From Candidatus Sulfotelmatobacter sp. (GTDB lineage: Bacteria > Acidobacteriota > Terriglobia > Terriglobales > Acidobacteriaceae): DNA of 33,713 bases. Below the pieces are notes generated by a model, which was given only the letters and a program-made list of their open reading frames with translations, was not told the DNA's origin and did no database searches. Position numbers and translations under genes: made by a program. How positions within the stretch are numbered: position 1 is the first letter of the stretch; the number at the start of each line of letters is the position of its first letter. Shown piece after piece: positions 25,535 to 33,483 of this stretch. The stretch is from the NCBI GenBank assembly GCA_030041415.1, contig JASHNX010000320.1:1-33713 (forward strand), written 5' to 3'.

Positions 25535-25966
25535 ATGATACGGCCCCTCAGTATTTGCTTGTTAGCATGCTGCGAGATCGTCTTGGCGGGGTCTCAACCT
25601 CCGCAGAAAACTTCGATGGAAGGTTCGCGCGCCAACCGATCGCAAGTCACGATTGAGGGCCTGGTGCGAGATATGGCATGCCCAATTCAGAACCTCGATG
25701 GCAACGCGACCAGCCTGAGTCTCAAGTGCGCACGGGCATGCGTGAGGACCGGTTCGCCCATCGCCATTCTGACCAGGGATGGCGACCTCTATCAACCTAT
25801 CTCCGACAAAATGCCCGACTACAGTCAGATGAAAAAGCTGATGCCCTTCGTGGGCAAATATGTGCGGGTCAAGGGAACCGCGTTTGAGCGCAACGGAACG
25901 CGCGCGATCGTCATCGCGGAGATTCAGGAAATGAAAGAGGTGCACGTGACGATTGATGAGGAATAG
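25535..25966 (+). CDS. secreted Cys-containing hypothetical protein
   Basis: 143 aa from ATG 25535, with AAGGAG at 25519-25524. The N-terminus MIRPLSICLLACCEIVLAGS is a signal peptide; LLAC could be a short lipobox. The mature domain has three conserved-looking cysteines in MACPIQN and LKCARACVRTGSPIAILTRDG, then a strand-rich part GKYVRVKGTAFERNGTRAIV that resembles an OB-like barrel. I recall similar secreted proteins in Acidobacteria but no named function. It lies alone between palindrome copies 8 and 9. Confidence 0.7.
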   Translation: MIRPLSICLLACCEIVLAGSQPPQKTSMEGSRANRSQVTIEGLVRDMACPIQNLDGNATSLSLKCARACVRTGSPIAILTRDGDLYQPISDKMPDYSQMKKLMPFVGKYVRVKGTAFERNGTRAIVIAEIQEMKEVHVTIDEE

Positions 25967-26013
25967 GTGCGGCGGGAATCTATCGCAGGTGTAAATCAAC
26001 GCCACTGGAAAAG

Positions 26014-26092
26014 ATGACTGTTGCAAAATCCTGATTACGCTCAAAATCCCCCGGCGGGGGTCAATGAGTGTAATCGCCTGTTTTCGCCAATC
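26014..26092 (+). repeat. interspersed palindrome family, copy 9
   Basis: Left arm GACTGTTGCAAAATCCTG then ATTACGCTCA, tip with CCCCC/GGGGG pairing (26048-26060), right arm TCAATGAGTGTAATCGCCTG then TTTTCGCCAATC. Full copy, 48 bp after the preceding stop codon. Confidence 0.85.
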
Positions 26093-26362
26093 GGACTTCC
26101 GGTTTGTGGCAAACCAGAAACTACGCACACGCTACCAAGCGACGATACACCAGCGAGCTGGCGATACGAAGGAGCGCATTGCGGATGCGAACAAACAGAA
26201 CGAGGAGCAGCGCAACGCCCAGATCCAGTGCGCCATGAAACGCGAAAGTTCATGATCACTGGGGAGTGTTGAGCCATTTGCGGATGAAAGATATTGGATA
26301 CTTTTCCAGCGAACTGAGAAACGCCCAAGTCGCGAGCTTGAGCAGCCTTTAGCAAGAAGCAA

Positions 26363-26390
26363 ACAAGCCGTGGCGTGAGCCACGGCTTGT
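26363..26390 (-). terminator. intrinsic terminator of the TonB receptor gene
   Basis: A perfect 12-bp stem ACAAGCCGTGGC / GCCACGGCTTGT with a 4-nt loop. On the minus strand it lies 18 bp past the receptor stop codon and is followed by a T-rich run (TTGCTTCTTGC). Confidence 0.75.
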
Positions 26391-26407
26391 AGGCGGAGCA
26401 AGTTCCT

Positions 26408-29400
26408 TTAGAAGGTCAAGTGCAATCCAAATTCGACCTGACGCGGCGAACCCAAGGTATAAACGCCGGTGCCGGCGCCCACGCGGTTGGCGAAGTGGCC
26501 CGCGTACGTGGTGCCATTGATGCTACCGGGCTGACCGTTAAGCAGGCCTGACATTTCACTCGTCGGCAGGTCGAAGTTGACGAAGTTGAACAGGTTAAAA
26601 GCCGCTACAGATGGTGTAATCGTAACCCTCTCCTTGATTTTATAGTTCCAGGAGAGAGTCGTGTCGAAAGTCCGCAGCCACGACATGTTGACTTGGCCGG
26701 CAGGAGCGAGAGCCAACGGAACGCCGCCGTTGTATGTGGCTCCAATGGCTGCCAGTTGCGATTGCGTGAACAGGCCGTTCTGAATCAGAACATTGCCCGC
26801 CGGAGTGGGTGTATGTACCGCGACCAAATTGTTGAAATTGGTGATGGTTTGATTGATGTTGCCGGCATTGATGCCTCGATCGAAGCTGCCGACGTGGGTC
26901 CCCGGGAGGGGATCCTGAGTCACGCCGCTGCCTTCGAAATCGGTGCGGAAGATCTCACCTGCACCAATGGCGGTATTAGGCACGGTTAGGGTGTTGGGGA
27001 ACGGGCTATCGAAGTGGCCGATGACTCCCCACTGGATTCCGCCACGGAAACGCAAGTAGCCGCCAAACGAGAGTTGGTTGGTGCGGTCGAGGGTGGAAGG
27101 CCCAAAATACTCGTTGACGTTCGCATTGTCCAGAGCCGGAATAATGAAGTCCTGGTCGCCGCTGGCAGCGGTCACGGCACTGTCGGCACCCACGCCTCCG
27201 CCAGTGTTCTCGAACCTCGACAGGGCATAAGAAATCTGGAAGTTCGCGACGGCTGCGCCGCGGAACGGATTGTTTACGTTCTCGACCAGCTTAGTCTGTA
27301 GACCGCTATAGAGCGACCGCCCAACGGGTGACAGAAAACCAAGAGGAGGCGAAAGAGGGTTGATGCCACCGAAGGCGCACTCGTAACCCAACGCTGCCAG
27401 GCAACTTTCGCCGCCCATGTCGCTGGAGGAACCTAAGCCATTGCCGGCATAGTTGCTCATGGTTGCTCCGGCGGCGATGGCACAGTTTATGCCTGCGACC
27501 CCCGCTGGGCAGCCAAACAAGGTATTTGTAGCTGTAATCGCATCGAGCGCACCCGCTTTATTGAAGAAGCGAACGTCTCCGGCATGATTCTGATCCACGC
27601 CTAAAAGGTAATGGGTTTGGACATTGCGTACGTAATCTGCGCTGAACACCATCCCGTTGCGGATTTGGCGCTGGATGCCAATGTTCATCTGCACCGAACG
27701 AGGAGTTCTGTAGTTCGGACTGAACATCGAATCACCCGACGCGAAAAAGCAGTTCGAACCATTCGTACAACCCGTGAGGTACTGTCCCGCATAGGAAGGA
27801 TTGGCCGCCTGAAGGTTGAACGGCGTGAGGGACGCAAATTGCTGCTGCAATGCGATCAGAGGAGCAAGCGTATTGCCAATCAACGGGAAAACGGTGGCGC
27901 CTGCCGGGCCGCAGATAGCAGTCGCAGATGCGCTTCCGGGTGTGTTAATAGCGCCAGAGGGAGTTTGCAACACGGTAGGAGTTCCCGGAGCTGCGCAGGC
28001 TGAGAAGAATTGAAGGAAAGCGCCAGTTTTCTCGCGGAAAGGCCCGTCGAAGAGGACGTTGTTCCAGATGGCATTCTCATAGAACAGGCCGATGCCGCCG
28101 CGGATTGAGGTCTTGCCGTTTTTCCATGGGTCGTAAGTAAAGCCAGCCTGCGGAGCAAAGTTCTTATTCGGCTGGTTGACTGCATCACCTAGCCCAGGGA
28201 TCAAGGCGCTAAGCTCTGGAATTGGGGCGAACTGGCTGTCACTGCGGCCAGTGTCGCGTTCATAACGCAAACCATAGGTCACCATCAGATTCGATTTGAT
28301 CTTCCATCCATCACCCAGGTAGAGCAGGATTCGGTTGTCCGGGCCAAGACCGCCTGCCGGGAAGCCCAGAGCGGGATCGGTAAAGGAATAACCCAGTTCG
28401 TTCGTCAGAGTAGTGAAATCCGTCGGATAGTTGAACGGGTTGGCGGAGCCGCCAGGGAAGGGACCGGTTGCGGCCGAAGCGACCTCGCTGGGCAGAACGG
28501 CCGTACCAATCTGCGGGCCGTTTTTGAAGAAGGAAGCAAAACCGCCGCCTCGGAGATGGTTAAATGCGCCTCCGAAACGGATCATGTGCGAACCCCATAT
28601 TTTGCCGCCGTCGTACTTGATCTCGTGGTCGCTTTGCGGCGTACTCTGTGGCGCCAAAAGATTGGGACCGGCAACCAGATTTCCAGCGAAGAGTTCCGCG
28701 TGCAAATCGTCAAAAGGCAGGGCGCTGTTGCCGGTGGTCGCGTCTACGATTTGATTCTGGAACTTCAAAAACGAGAAGCGGATTGAATGAGTGAAACTCC
28801 CGGTATTGAAATCAAGCCCTACAAGCTCGTTTCGCGTGATATCAATATTGTCGTAGAGCGAGAATCCGTATCCGAAGGTGGCACCAAGATCGTTCTTGAA
28901 ATATGAGAAGCGGTCAAAAAGCCGAGCAGTCTTGGTGAGTTGGTAGTCCACGCGGGCCAGTAAATTGCCCTCGTGAAAGGGATCGGCGAATGTACCTGAA
29001 TACGATTCAAAGGGGGCATCGACGGGCACTGGAACCTGAGTGTGCTGGACGGTGCGCTCGCCGTCCAGAAAGTAATACAACTTATCCTTGAGGATCGGGC
29101 CGCCGAGGCTGCCGCCGTACTGGCTACGCTGGTAGGGCGCCGAAAAACCCACAGGCGTTGGCAGTTGCGACGAGAATGCGCTGTCGCGGAATGCGCCAAA
29201 AGCTTCGCCATGGATGGCATTGGTTCCCGACTTGGTGGTCACGTTTACCGACCCCGACGAGGTTAGTTCGCTTGACATATCCAGGCTTGACTGACTGACC
29301 TGAAACTCCTGGATAGCGCTGGCTGGGATATCAGTAGTGGTTGTACCCACAGTTTCGTCGGAGACGTCAACACCATCGACTTCGATGCGGGCAGTGCGAC

Positions 29401-29992
29401 CGAAGCGTCCGCCGAACGAAATTGAGGAGTAGCCAGCCTTGGTGGGATCGAAGTTCTGGCCATCCTGAATCTGGACGCCGGGTTCCAGTTGGGCCAGATC
29501 AAGGAAGTTGCGGCCGTTTACTGGTAGATTCTCGATTTGAGTAGCCGTCAGCACGCCTTGAACGGTGGCCTGCTCGGTATTGACTTGAACCTCGGTCCCC
29601 TGAACCTCAACGACTGTGCTTTCCTGGCCAATCTCCAACTTTGTACTCCCATTCGCCGTATTACCGATCTGGACGGTAATGAGCACTTGCGTAGTCTTGA
29701 AGCCCTTGGCTTCGACGCGCAGCGTGTAAACACCGGGAATCAGGGCGCCGGCGGAGAAGACACCTGACTGATTAGTTGTCACGTGAATCGTTTGCCCAGT
29801 TGAACCAGTAATCGTGGCTTTAGCATTGGGCAAGACTGCACCAGAAGAGTCGGTTACCGTGCCGGAGATGCTTCCGGTCGAAATTGAGGTCTGCGCAAGT
29901 ATCGACGAAGAAAAACGAGGAGATATGGAAAGAACCATCAGAATCGATCCCAAAATGAATGCCCGGGAGCGGATGGGATCAAGGTTAAGCAT
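26408..29992 (-). CDS. TonB-dependent outer-membrane receptor, Oar-like, with carboxypeptidase-regulatory domain
   Basis: 1194 aa from ATG 29992, with AGGTAGGTG upstream; a frame extension to 30232 has no signal peptide and is rejected. The signal peptide ends near SSSILAQ (residue 34). Residues about 38-130 are a CarboxypepD_reg-like beta-sandwich (SISGTVTDSSGAVLPNAKAT). The plug follows (about 140-270; LPVNGRNFLDLAQLEPGV, RIEVDGVDVSD), then a long beta-barrel with Asn/Gly/Phe-rich strands, ending in Phe (VEFGLHLTF) as needed for Bam insertion. This class is greatly expanded in Acidobacteria and thought to import plant-polymer breakdown products or other large ligands. No SusD-like partner or hydrolase is adjacent, so the substrate is unknown. 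Confidence 0.95.
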   Translation of the reverse strand: MLNLDPIRSRAFILGSILMVLSISPRFSSSILAQTSISTGSISGTVTDSSGAVLPNAKATITGSTGQTIHVTTNQSGVFSAGALIPGVYTLRVEAKGFKTTQVLITVQIGNTANGSTKLEIGQESTVVEVQGTEVQVNTEQATVQGVLTATQIENLPVNGRNFLDLAQLEPGVQIQDGQNFDPTKAGYSSISFGGRFGRTARIEVDGVDVSDETVGTTTTDIPASAIQEFQVSQSSLDMSSELTSSGSVNVTTKSGTNAIHGEAFGAFRDSAFSSQLPTPVGFSAPYQRSQYGGSLGGPILKDKLYYFLDGERTVQHTQVPVPVDAPFESYSGTFADPFHEGNLLARVDYQLTKTARLFDRFSYFKNDLGATFGYGFSLYDNIDITRNELVGLDFNTGSFTHSIRFSFLKFQNQIVDATTGNSALPFDDLHAELFAGNLVAGPNLLAPQSTPQSDHEIKYDGGKIWGSHMIRFGGAFNHLRGGGFASFFKNGPQIGTAVLPSEVASAATGPFPGGSANPFNYPTDFTTLTNELGYSFTDPALGFPAGGLGPDNRILLYLGDGWKIKSNLMVTYGLRYERDTGRSDSQFAPIPELSALIPGLGDAVNQPNKNFAPQAGFTYDPWKNGKTSIRGGIGLFYENAIWNNVLFDGPFREKTGAFLQFFSACAAPGTPTVLQTPSGAINTPGSASATAICGPAGATVFPLIGNTLAPLIALQQQFASLTPFNLQAANPSYAGQYLTGCTNGSNCFFASGDSMFSPNYRTPRSVQMNIGIQRQIRNGMVFSADYVRNVQTHYLLGVDQNHAGDVRFFNKAGALDAITATNTLFGCPAGVAGINCAIAAGATMSNYAGNGLGSSSDMGGESCLAALGYECAFGGINPLSPPLGFLSPVGRSLYSGLQTKLVENVNNPFRGAAVANFQISYALSRFENTGGGVGADSAVTAASGDQDFIIPALDNANVNEYFGPSTLDRTNQLSFGGYLRFRGGIQWGVIGHFDSPFPNTLTVPNTAIGAGEIFRTDFEGSGVTQDPLPGTHVGSFDRGINAGNINQTITNFNNLVAVHTPTPAGNVLIQNGLFTQSQLAAIGATYNGGVPLALAPAGQVNMSWLRTFDTTLSWNYKIKERVTITPSVAAFNLFNFVNFDLPTSEMSGLLNGQPGSINGTTYAGHFANRVGAGTGVYTLGSPRQVEFGLHLTF

Positions 29993-30681
29993 GGCGCACC
30001 TACCTTTCGGAGTTCCTGGCGTAGATTTTTCGACATTCGAGCACTTCGGTCTGGAGCCCGCAGCCAATTTGAAAGAATCGTGGTCCAACAGACTGGAAAA
30101 AATGAAACAGAACCTAGTCAAGAAGAATCCGAGCGATGATCTCGAATCGAAACTAGATCTGTGGGTTGTGGCAATTTCAGAACCATCAAGCGGATGGGCC
30201 AAGAAGTCGATGGATACAACCTTATAAATCAATGTGTTAGCTGGCTATTTAAAGACAAAATACGAAAACTAGGATAGTTGGGTTTGTGTATAACAATACG
30301 CGATATCATAGTTTTGTTATGAATAATATTGGTTCCTTTGGGGATAGGCAGTACAAAAAACTGTATCCTTGTTGTGAAAAAGAGAACAGCAGTGCCCACC
30401 GGGCATCGCATCAAGAACACATCGGGAGAGCAGTTATGGTCAACTGACGTAATATCCCCATTACACTCATTGGCTCCCGACCGGGAGTTTTCAGTGAAAT
30501 CGCCTGTTTACATCAAATTATCCGGCTGCCATTGACCACTCGCTCCCCGCATAGGATAATCCCAGCCTGCCGATGAGGCACCTTCCCCTTGTCGCCGATC
30601 TGATCGAAGGAATCGATCCCGCGTATTGCTTAGGTTTGCCCATGCGGATCTCGCAACCTTTGCGTTAGGGAGGGATTGCCG
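29993..30681. other. 689-bp divergent intergenic region, AT-rich centre
   Basis: It separates the TonB receptor (minus) from the repeat protein (plus). The centre (about 30225-30410) is clearly more AT-rich than the rest of the window (TTTTGTTATGAATAATATTG and similar) and should hold one or both promoters; several -10-like hexamers exist, none assignable. Palindrome copy 10 is at 30440-30524. No gene seen. Confidence 0.6.
30440..30524 (+). repeat. interspersed palindrome family, copy 10
   Basis: Left arm CAACTGACGTAATATCCCC then ATTACACTCATT, tip hairpin CTCCCG-AC-CGGGAG (30474-30487), right arm CAGTGAAATCGCCTGTTTAC then ATCAAATTA. Full copy with its own extra stem at the tip. Confidence 0.8.
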
Positions 30682-32202
30682 ATGACAAAAATATGTGGAT
30701 TAAAAAAGGTCAGCGTTGCGTTTCTGCTCTGTGCCGGGACTGCGATTACCACTCCCGCGCAGACATTCACGACGCTGTACAGCTTCAACGGCACGGACGG
30801 CGAATACCCCCAAGCGGCCCTGGTCCAGGGCACCGATGGGAACTTTTACGGAACAACCGAGGGTGGCGGGCCCAAGGCGCCCTATGGGACAGTCTTCAAA
30901 ATCACCCCGGACGGCACGCTGACCACGCTTTACAACTTTTGCTCGCAAAGCGGCTGCGCAGACGGCGAATACCCCTACGCGGGGCTGATCCAGGGCACCG
31001 ATGGGAACTTCTACGGGACAACATTTGAGGGCGGGGCCAACGGGACGCAATGCGACGGCGACGCTTGTGGCACGGTCTTCAAAATCACCCCGGAGGGCAC
31101 GCTGACCACACTGTATAGGTTTTGCTCCCAATTCAATTGTCCGGACGGCGCACAGCCCCAAGTGGGGCTGGTCCAGGGCATCGACGGGAACTTCTACGGA
31201 ACTACCAGTCAAGGCGGAGCCTACTTTGGGGGAACGGTCTTCAGGATCACTCCAAGCGGCACGCTGACTACGATCCGCAGCTTCAAACCCCCGTGGGGCG
31301 AGGGCCCCATGGGAGCACTGGTTCAGGGCACCGACGGGAACTTCTATGGGACAGCATCTGATAGCAGCAACCCCTACAAAGTAGGTGCGGGTGCCGTGCT
31401 CAAGGTCACTCCGAATGGTGCGCTAACCACGCTGTATAGCTTTTGCTCCCAAAGCAATTGCACGGACGGCGAATACCCTCAAGCGGGGTTGGTCCAGGGC
31501 ACCGATGGGAGCTTCTACGGAACAACACTCATAGGCGGGGGCAACGATAGCAGCTACCCGTGCAAAAAAGGCGGCTGCGGCACGGTCTTCAAAATCACTT
31601 CGAGCGGCACGCTTACCACGCTTTACAGTTTTTGCCCCGACGGTTGCGAGAACGGCGCTTTTTCTCAGTTGCCGCTGGTCCAGGGCACCGACGGGAGCTT
31701 CTACGGCATAACCGAGGAGGGCGGTGGCGTTTCCTCGTGCTGGGGCGACGGTTTGTCTGGCTGCGGGACTATCTTCAAGATCACTCCCAGTGGCACCCTC
31801 ACGAGGGTTTACAGCTTTTGCTCCGAGGGCGCTTGCACCTATACCAACTACCCTTCAGCCGATGCCGGGCTAATGCAGGCCACCGACGGGAACTTCTACG
31901 GGACAACGCGTAATGGCGGAGCCTACAACGATGGCACTATCTTCAGCTTGTCGGTTGGGTTGGCCCCGTTTGTGGAAACACAGCCCGCCATCGGTAAGGT
32001 GGGAAGACCCGTCAAGATTCTCGGGACCAATCTGACCGGCACGACCAGCGTCACGTTTAACGGCATGGACGCTACGTTCACAGTGGTCAGCAGTTCCCTA
32101 ATTGCGACCACTGTTCCAGCTGGGACCACGACCGGCTACGTCACGGTGGCCACGCCGGGCGGGGCGCTAACCAGTAACGCTCCGTTTAATGTGATCCCGT
32201 AG
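30682..32202 (+). CDS. secreted protein with seven TIGR03803-like repeats and an IPT/TIG domain
   Basis: 506 aa from ATG 30682, after GGGAGGG (30668-30674). The signal peptide ends near TTPAQ (about 25). Residues about 28-425 contain seven repeats built on LVQGTDGNFYGTTxxGG followed by GTVFKITPSGTLTTLYSF, probably beta-propeller blades; several have paired cysteines (FCSQSGC). Residues about 430-506 form an IPT/TIG immunoglobulin-like domain (VGRPVKILGTNLTGTTSVTF). TIGR03803 repeats occur in large exported proteins of Verrucomicrobia, Cyanobacteria and Acidobacteria; function unknown, probably surface binding. The repeats are similar at DNA level, so copy-number change is plausible. Confidence 0.88.
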   Translation: MTKICGLKKVSVAFLLCAGTAITTPAQTFTTLYSFNGTDGEYPQAALVQGTDGNFYGTTEGGGPKAPYGTVFKITPDGTLTTLYNFCSQSGCADGEYPYAGLIQGTDGNFYGTTFEGGANGTQCDGDACGTVFKITPEGTLTTLYRFCSQFNCPDGAQPQVGLVQGIDGNFYGTTSQGGAYFGGTVFRITPSGTLTTIRSFKPPWGEGPMGALVQGTDGNFYGTASDSSNPYKVGAGAVLKVTPNGALTTLYSFCSQSNCTDGEYPQAGLVQGTDGSFYGTTLIGGGNDSSYPCKKGGCGTVFKITSSGTLTTLYSFCPDGCENGAFSQLPLVQGTDGSFYGITEEGGGVSSCWGDGLSGCGTIFKITPSGTLTRVYSFCSEGACTYTNYPSADAGLMQATDGNFYGTTRNGGAYNDGTIFSLSVGLAPFVETQPAIGKVGRPVKILGTNLTGTTSVTFNGMDATFTVVSSSLIATTVPAGTTTGYVTVATPGGALTSNAPFNVIP

Positions 32203-32241
32203 TTTTGCTCGAGCCAGAACTCAAGGCCGCCACTCCTGAGC

Positions 32242-32265
32242 AGCGGAGTCGACATCGACTCCGCT
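32242..32265. terminator. hairpin between convergent genes
   Basis: AGCGGAGTCG, loop ACAT, CGACTCCGCT: a perfect 10-bp stem lying 39 bp after the repeat-protein stop and 49 bp after the stop of the convergent small gene. No U-tract on either side, so any termination would be bidirectional and perhaps incomplete. Confidence 0.5.
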
Positions 32266-32314
32266 TATGAAAGTCCTCAAGGCGCGAAGCTAGCTCAAGA
32301 ATCCAGCTATTGGA

Positions 32315-32587
32315 TTACTTTTTCACCGCGTCGTCGGTCTTCTCTGCGGCTTTCTTTACCTCATGCCCCGTGGCCTTCGTCGCCTTCTTGACGCCGCTGC
32401 CGGTTTTCTTTGCAACTTTCTCGGTGCCTTTCGCGGTGTCTTTGGCCGCTACTTTGGTGTCGTGGCCTGCCGTGTCGGCTGCCTTCTCGGTGCCTTTCTT
32501 CACATCCGTGGCAGCGTCTTGAGCCAAAATCACGGGAACTGCGCTTAACAATACCGCCGCCAGAATAGTCTTCAGACGAAGATGCAT
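32315..32587 (-). CDS. secreted Lys/Ala-rich repeat protein (LEA-like)
   Basis: 90 aa; ATG 32587 has GGAGGAAAG upstream. Signal peptide of about 22 residues (MHLRLKTILAAVLLSAVPVI). The mature part consists of Lys, Ala, Thr, Asp and Glu with near-repeats of about 11 residues (KGTEKAADTAG, KGTEKVAKKTG, KATKATGHEVK, KAAEKTDDAVK), as in amphipathic-helix LEA or histone-H1-like proteins. Such proteins may protect against desiccation or bind acidic surfaces; the function here is inferred only from composition. The strict composition makes homology assignment unreliable. Confidence 0.75.
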   Translation of the reverse strand: MHLRLKTILAAVLLSAVPVILAQDAATDVKKGTEKAADTAGHDTKVAAKDTAKGTEKVAKKTGSGVKKATKATGHEVKKAAEKTDDAVKK

Positions 32588-32672
32588 AACACTTTCCTCC
32601 TAGGGAACGTTGTCGGGAACGGTAATGGAGTATGCACCATCGAAACACATCTTGCCAAGTGCGTTTCGCCTT

Positions 32673-32751
32673 CAACTGCTAAACATCCCGTTTACGCTCA
32701 AAACGCAACCGGCGGGGTCGGTGAGTGCTAACGCCTGCTTTCGTCAACTAT
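32673..32751 (+). repeat. interspersed palindrome family, copy 11
   Basis: Left arm CAACTGCTAAACATCCCG then TTTACGCTCAAAA, tip CCGGCGGGG, right arm GTGAGTGCTAACGCCTGC then TTTCGTCAACTAT. Full copy, 38 bp before the GNAT gene and 85 bp upstream of the minus-strand LEA-like gene. Confidence 0.82.
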
Positions 32752-32788
32752 CAATTGAGGTATTATCCGTCGTTGACAGGCTGAGAGA

Positions 32789-33298
32789 ATGATTGTCATC
32801 CGGTCCCGACGACTGCAGCTCACCCAGTTCCAGATGACGGACGCACAAGAGGTTTTTGGATGCATCACGCCCGCAATCGCCAAATTCATGCCGTGGGAGC
32901 CACCATCGTGGAGCGAATACGTAGCGCGATGCGAGAAGAGAGTGCAGGCGCCGGAATCGAACAACTTTTCTTTCGTCATCCGGCGGCTCGACAACGGGGA
33001 GTGCCTTGGCATGGCCTCGTTCGAAGGCGCGGATTCTGTTTCGCCCGAACTCGGCCTTTGGCTCAAGGAAAGCGCGCACAGGCATGGTTTTGGCGGGGAA
33101 GTCGTGGCCGCACTGGTTGAGTGGGGCCATGCTACTTTTGGCAAAGAAAGTTTCCTCTATCCAGTGGCCGTCGAAAATACCGCCAGCAGGCGTATCGCAG
33201 AGAATCTTCACGGCGAGATCATCGGCAACCTCAAGAAGCCAAAATATGACTCGGTGGTCTACAAGATTCCCGTCTATGAACCGCCGCCGGGAACTTGA
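32789..33298 (+). CDS. GNAT-family N-acetyltransferase (RimJ/RimL-like)
   Basis: 169 aa starting MIVIRSRRLQLTQF, the usual RimJ/RimL opening. The acetyl-CoA-binding region is HRHGFGGEVVAALVEWG (about residues 93-109), a variant of the Q/RxxGxG/A motif, followed by VAVENTASRRIAENL, the conserved Asn-x2-Ser segment, and EIIGNLKKPKYDSVVYKI at the end. The substrate may be a protein N-terminus or a small molecule and is not predictable. The stop codon (33296-33298) is the first three bases of a TGAGTGTAAT palindrome fragment. Single gene between palindrome copies 11 and 12. Confidence 0.88.
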   Translation: MIVIRSRRLQLTQFQMTDAQEVFGCITPAIAKFMPWEPPSWSEYVARCEKRVQAPESNNFSFVIRRLDNGECLGMASFEGADSVSPELGLWLKESAHRHGFGGEVVAALVEWGHATFGKESFLYPVAVENTASRRIAENLHGEIIGNLKKPKYDSVVYKIPVYEPPPGT

Positions 33299-33315
33299 GT
33301 GTAATGATTTCGACA
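33296..33315 (+). repeat. interspersed palindrome family, fragment 13
   Basis: TGAGTGTAAT followed by GATTTCGACA matches the start of the right arm with the central CGCCTG part missing. It supplies the TGA stop of the GNAT gene. Short, so tentative. Confidence 0.4.
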
Positions 33316-33351
33316 GTGACCCTTTTGCAGAATCCCTGAGGGCGAGAAGAG

Positions 33352-33425
33352 CTAAGGCTAAATCCGGATTACACTCAAAATGCCACGGCGTCGTGAGTGC
33401 TTACGCCTGTTTGCGTCAGTTAGTT
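33352..33425 (+). repeat. interspersed palindrome family, copy 12
   Basis: Left arm AAGGCTAAATCCGG then ATTACACTCAAAA (outer part eroded), tip CCACGGCGTCG, right arm TGAGTGCTTACGCCTGTTTG then CGTCAGTTAG. It lies between the GNAT gene and the truncated gene at the window edge. Confidence 0.8.
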
Positions 33426-33483
33426 CCACTTGCACCGGATTTACCAGCCTATATACTTCCGCACGTGTTCCACGGAGGGAGCT

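Larger units (their letters stand above)
25967..26407. other. 441-bp gap holding palindrome copy 9 and a terminator
   Basis: No convincing gene. It contains palindrome copy 9 and the terminator of the TonB receptor gene. A 63-codon frame (26064-26255, plus) begins inside the palindrome and continues into a hydrophilic stretch (DTKERIADANKQNEEQRNAQ). This could be the tail of a decayed gene but has no ribosome site. Confidence 0.5.

Noticed and set aside
26064-26255. 63-codon plus-strand frame after the secreted protein
   Set aside because: It starts inside palindrome copy 9, has no ribosome site and no recognisable fold; noted as a possible gene remnant only.
29814-30227. Plus-strand frame of 137 codons across the TonB receptor start
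   Set aside because: Antisense to the signal peptide and carboxypeptidase-regulatory domain; no ribosome site or domain.
15000-33425. Palindromes as classical integron attC sites
   Set aside because: The outer boxes read AACTG.../...CAGTT and do not fit RYYYAAC and GTTRRRY in the copies checked; no integrase is present. Kept only as an analogy.
15000-33425. Palindromes as a CRISPR array
   Set aside because: Spacing is hundreds to thousands of bases, repeats are imperfect hairpins, and genes lie between them; no cas genes.
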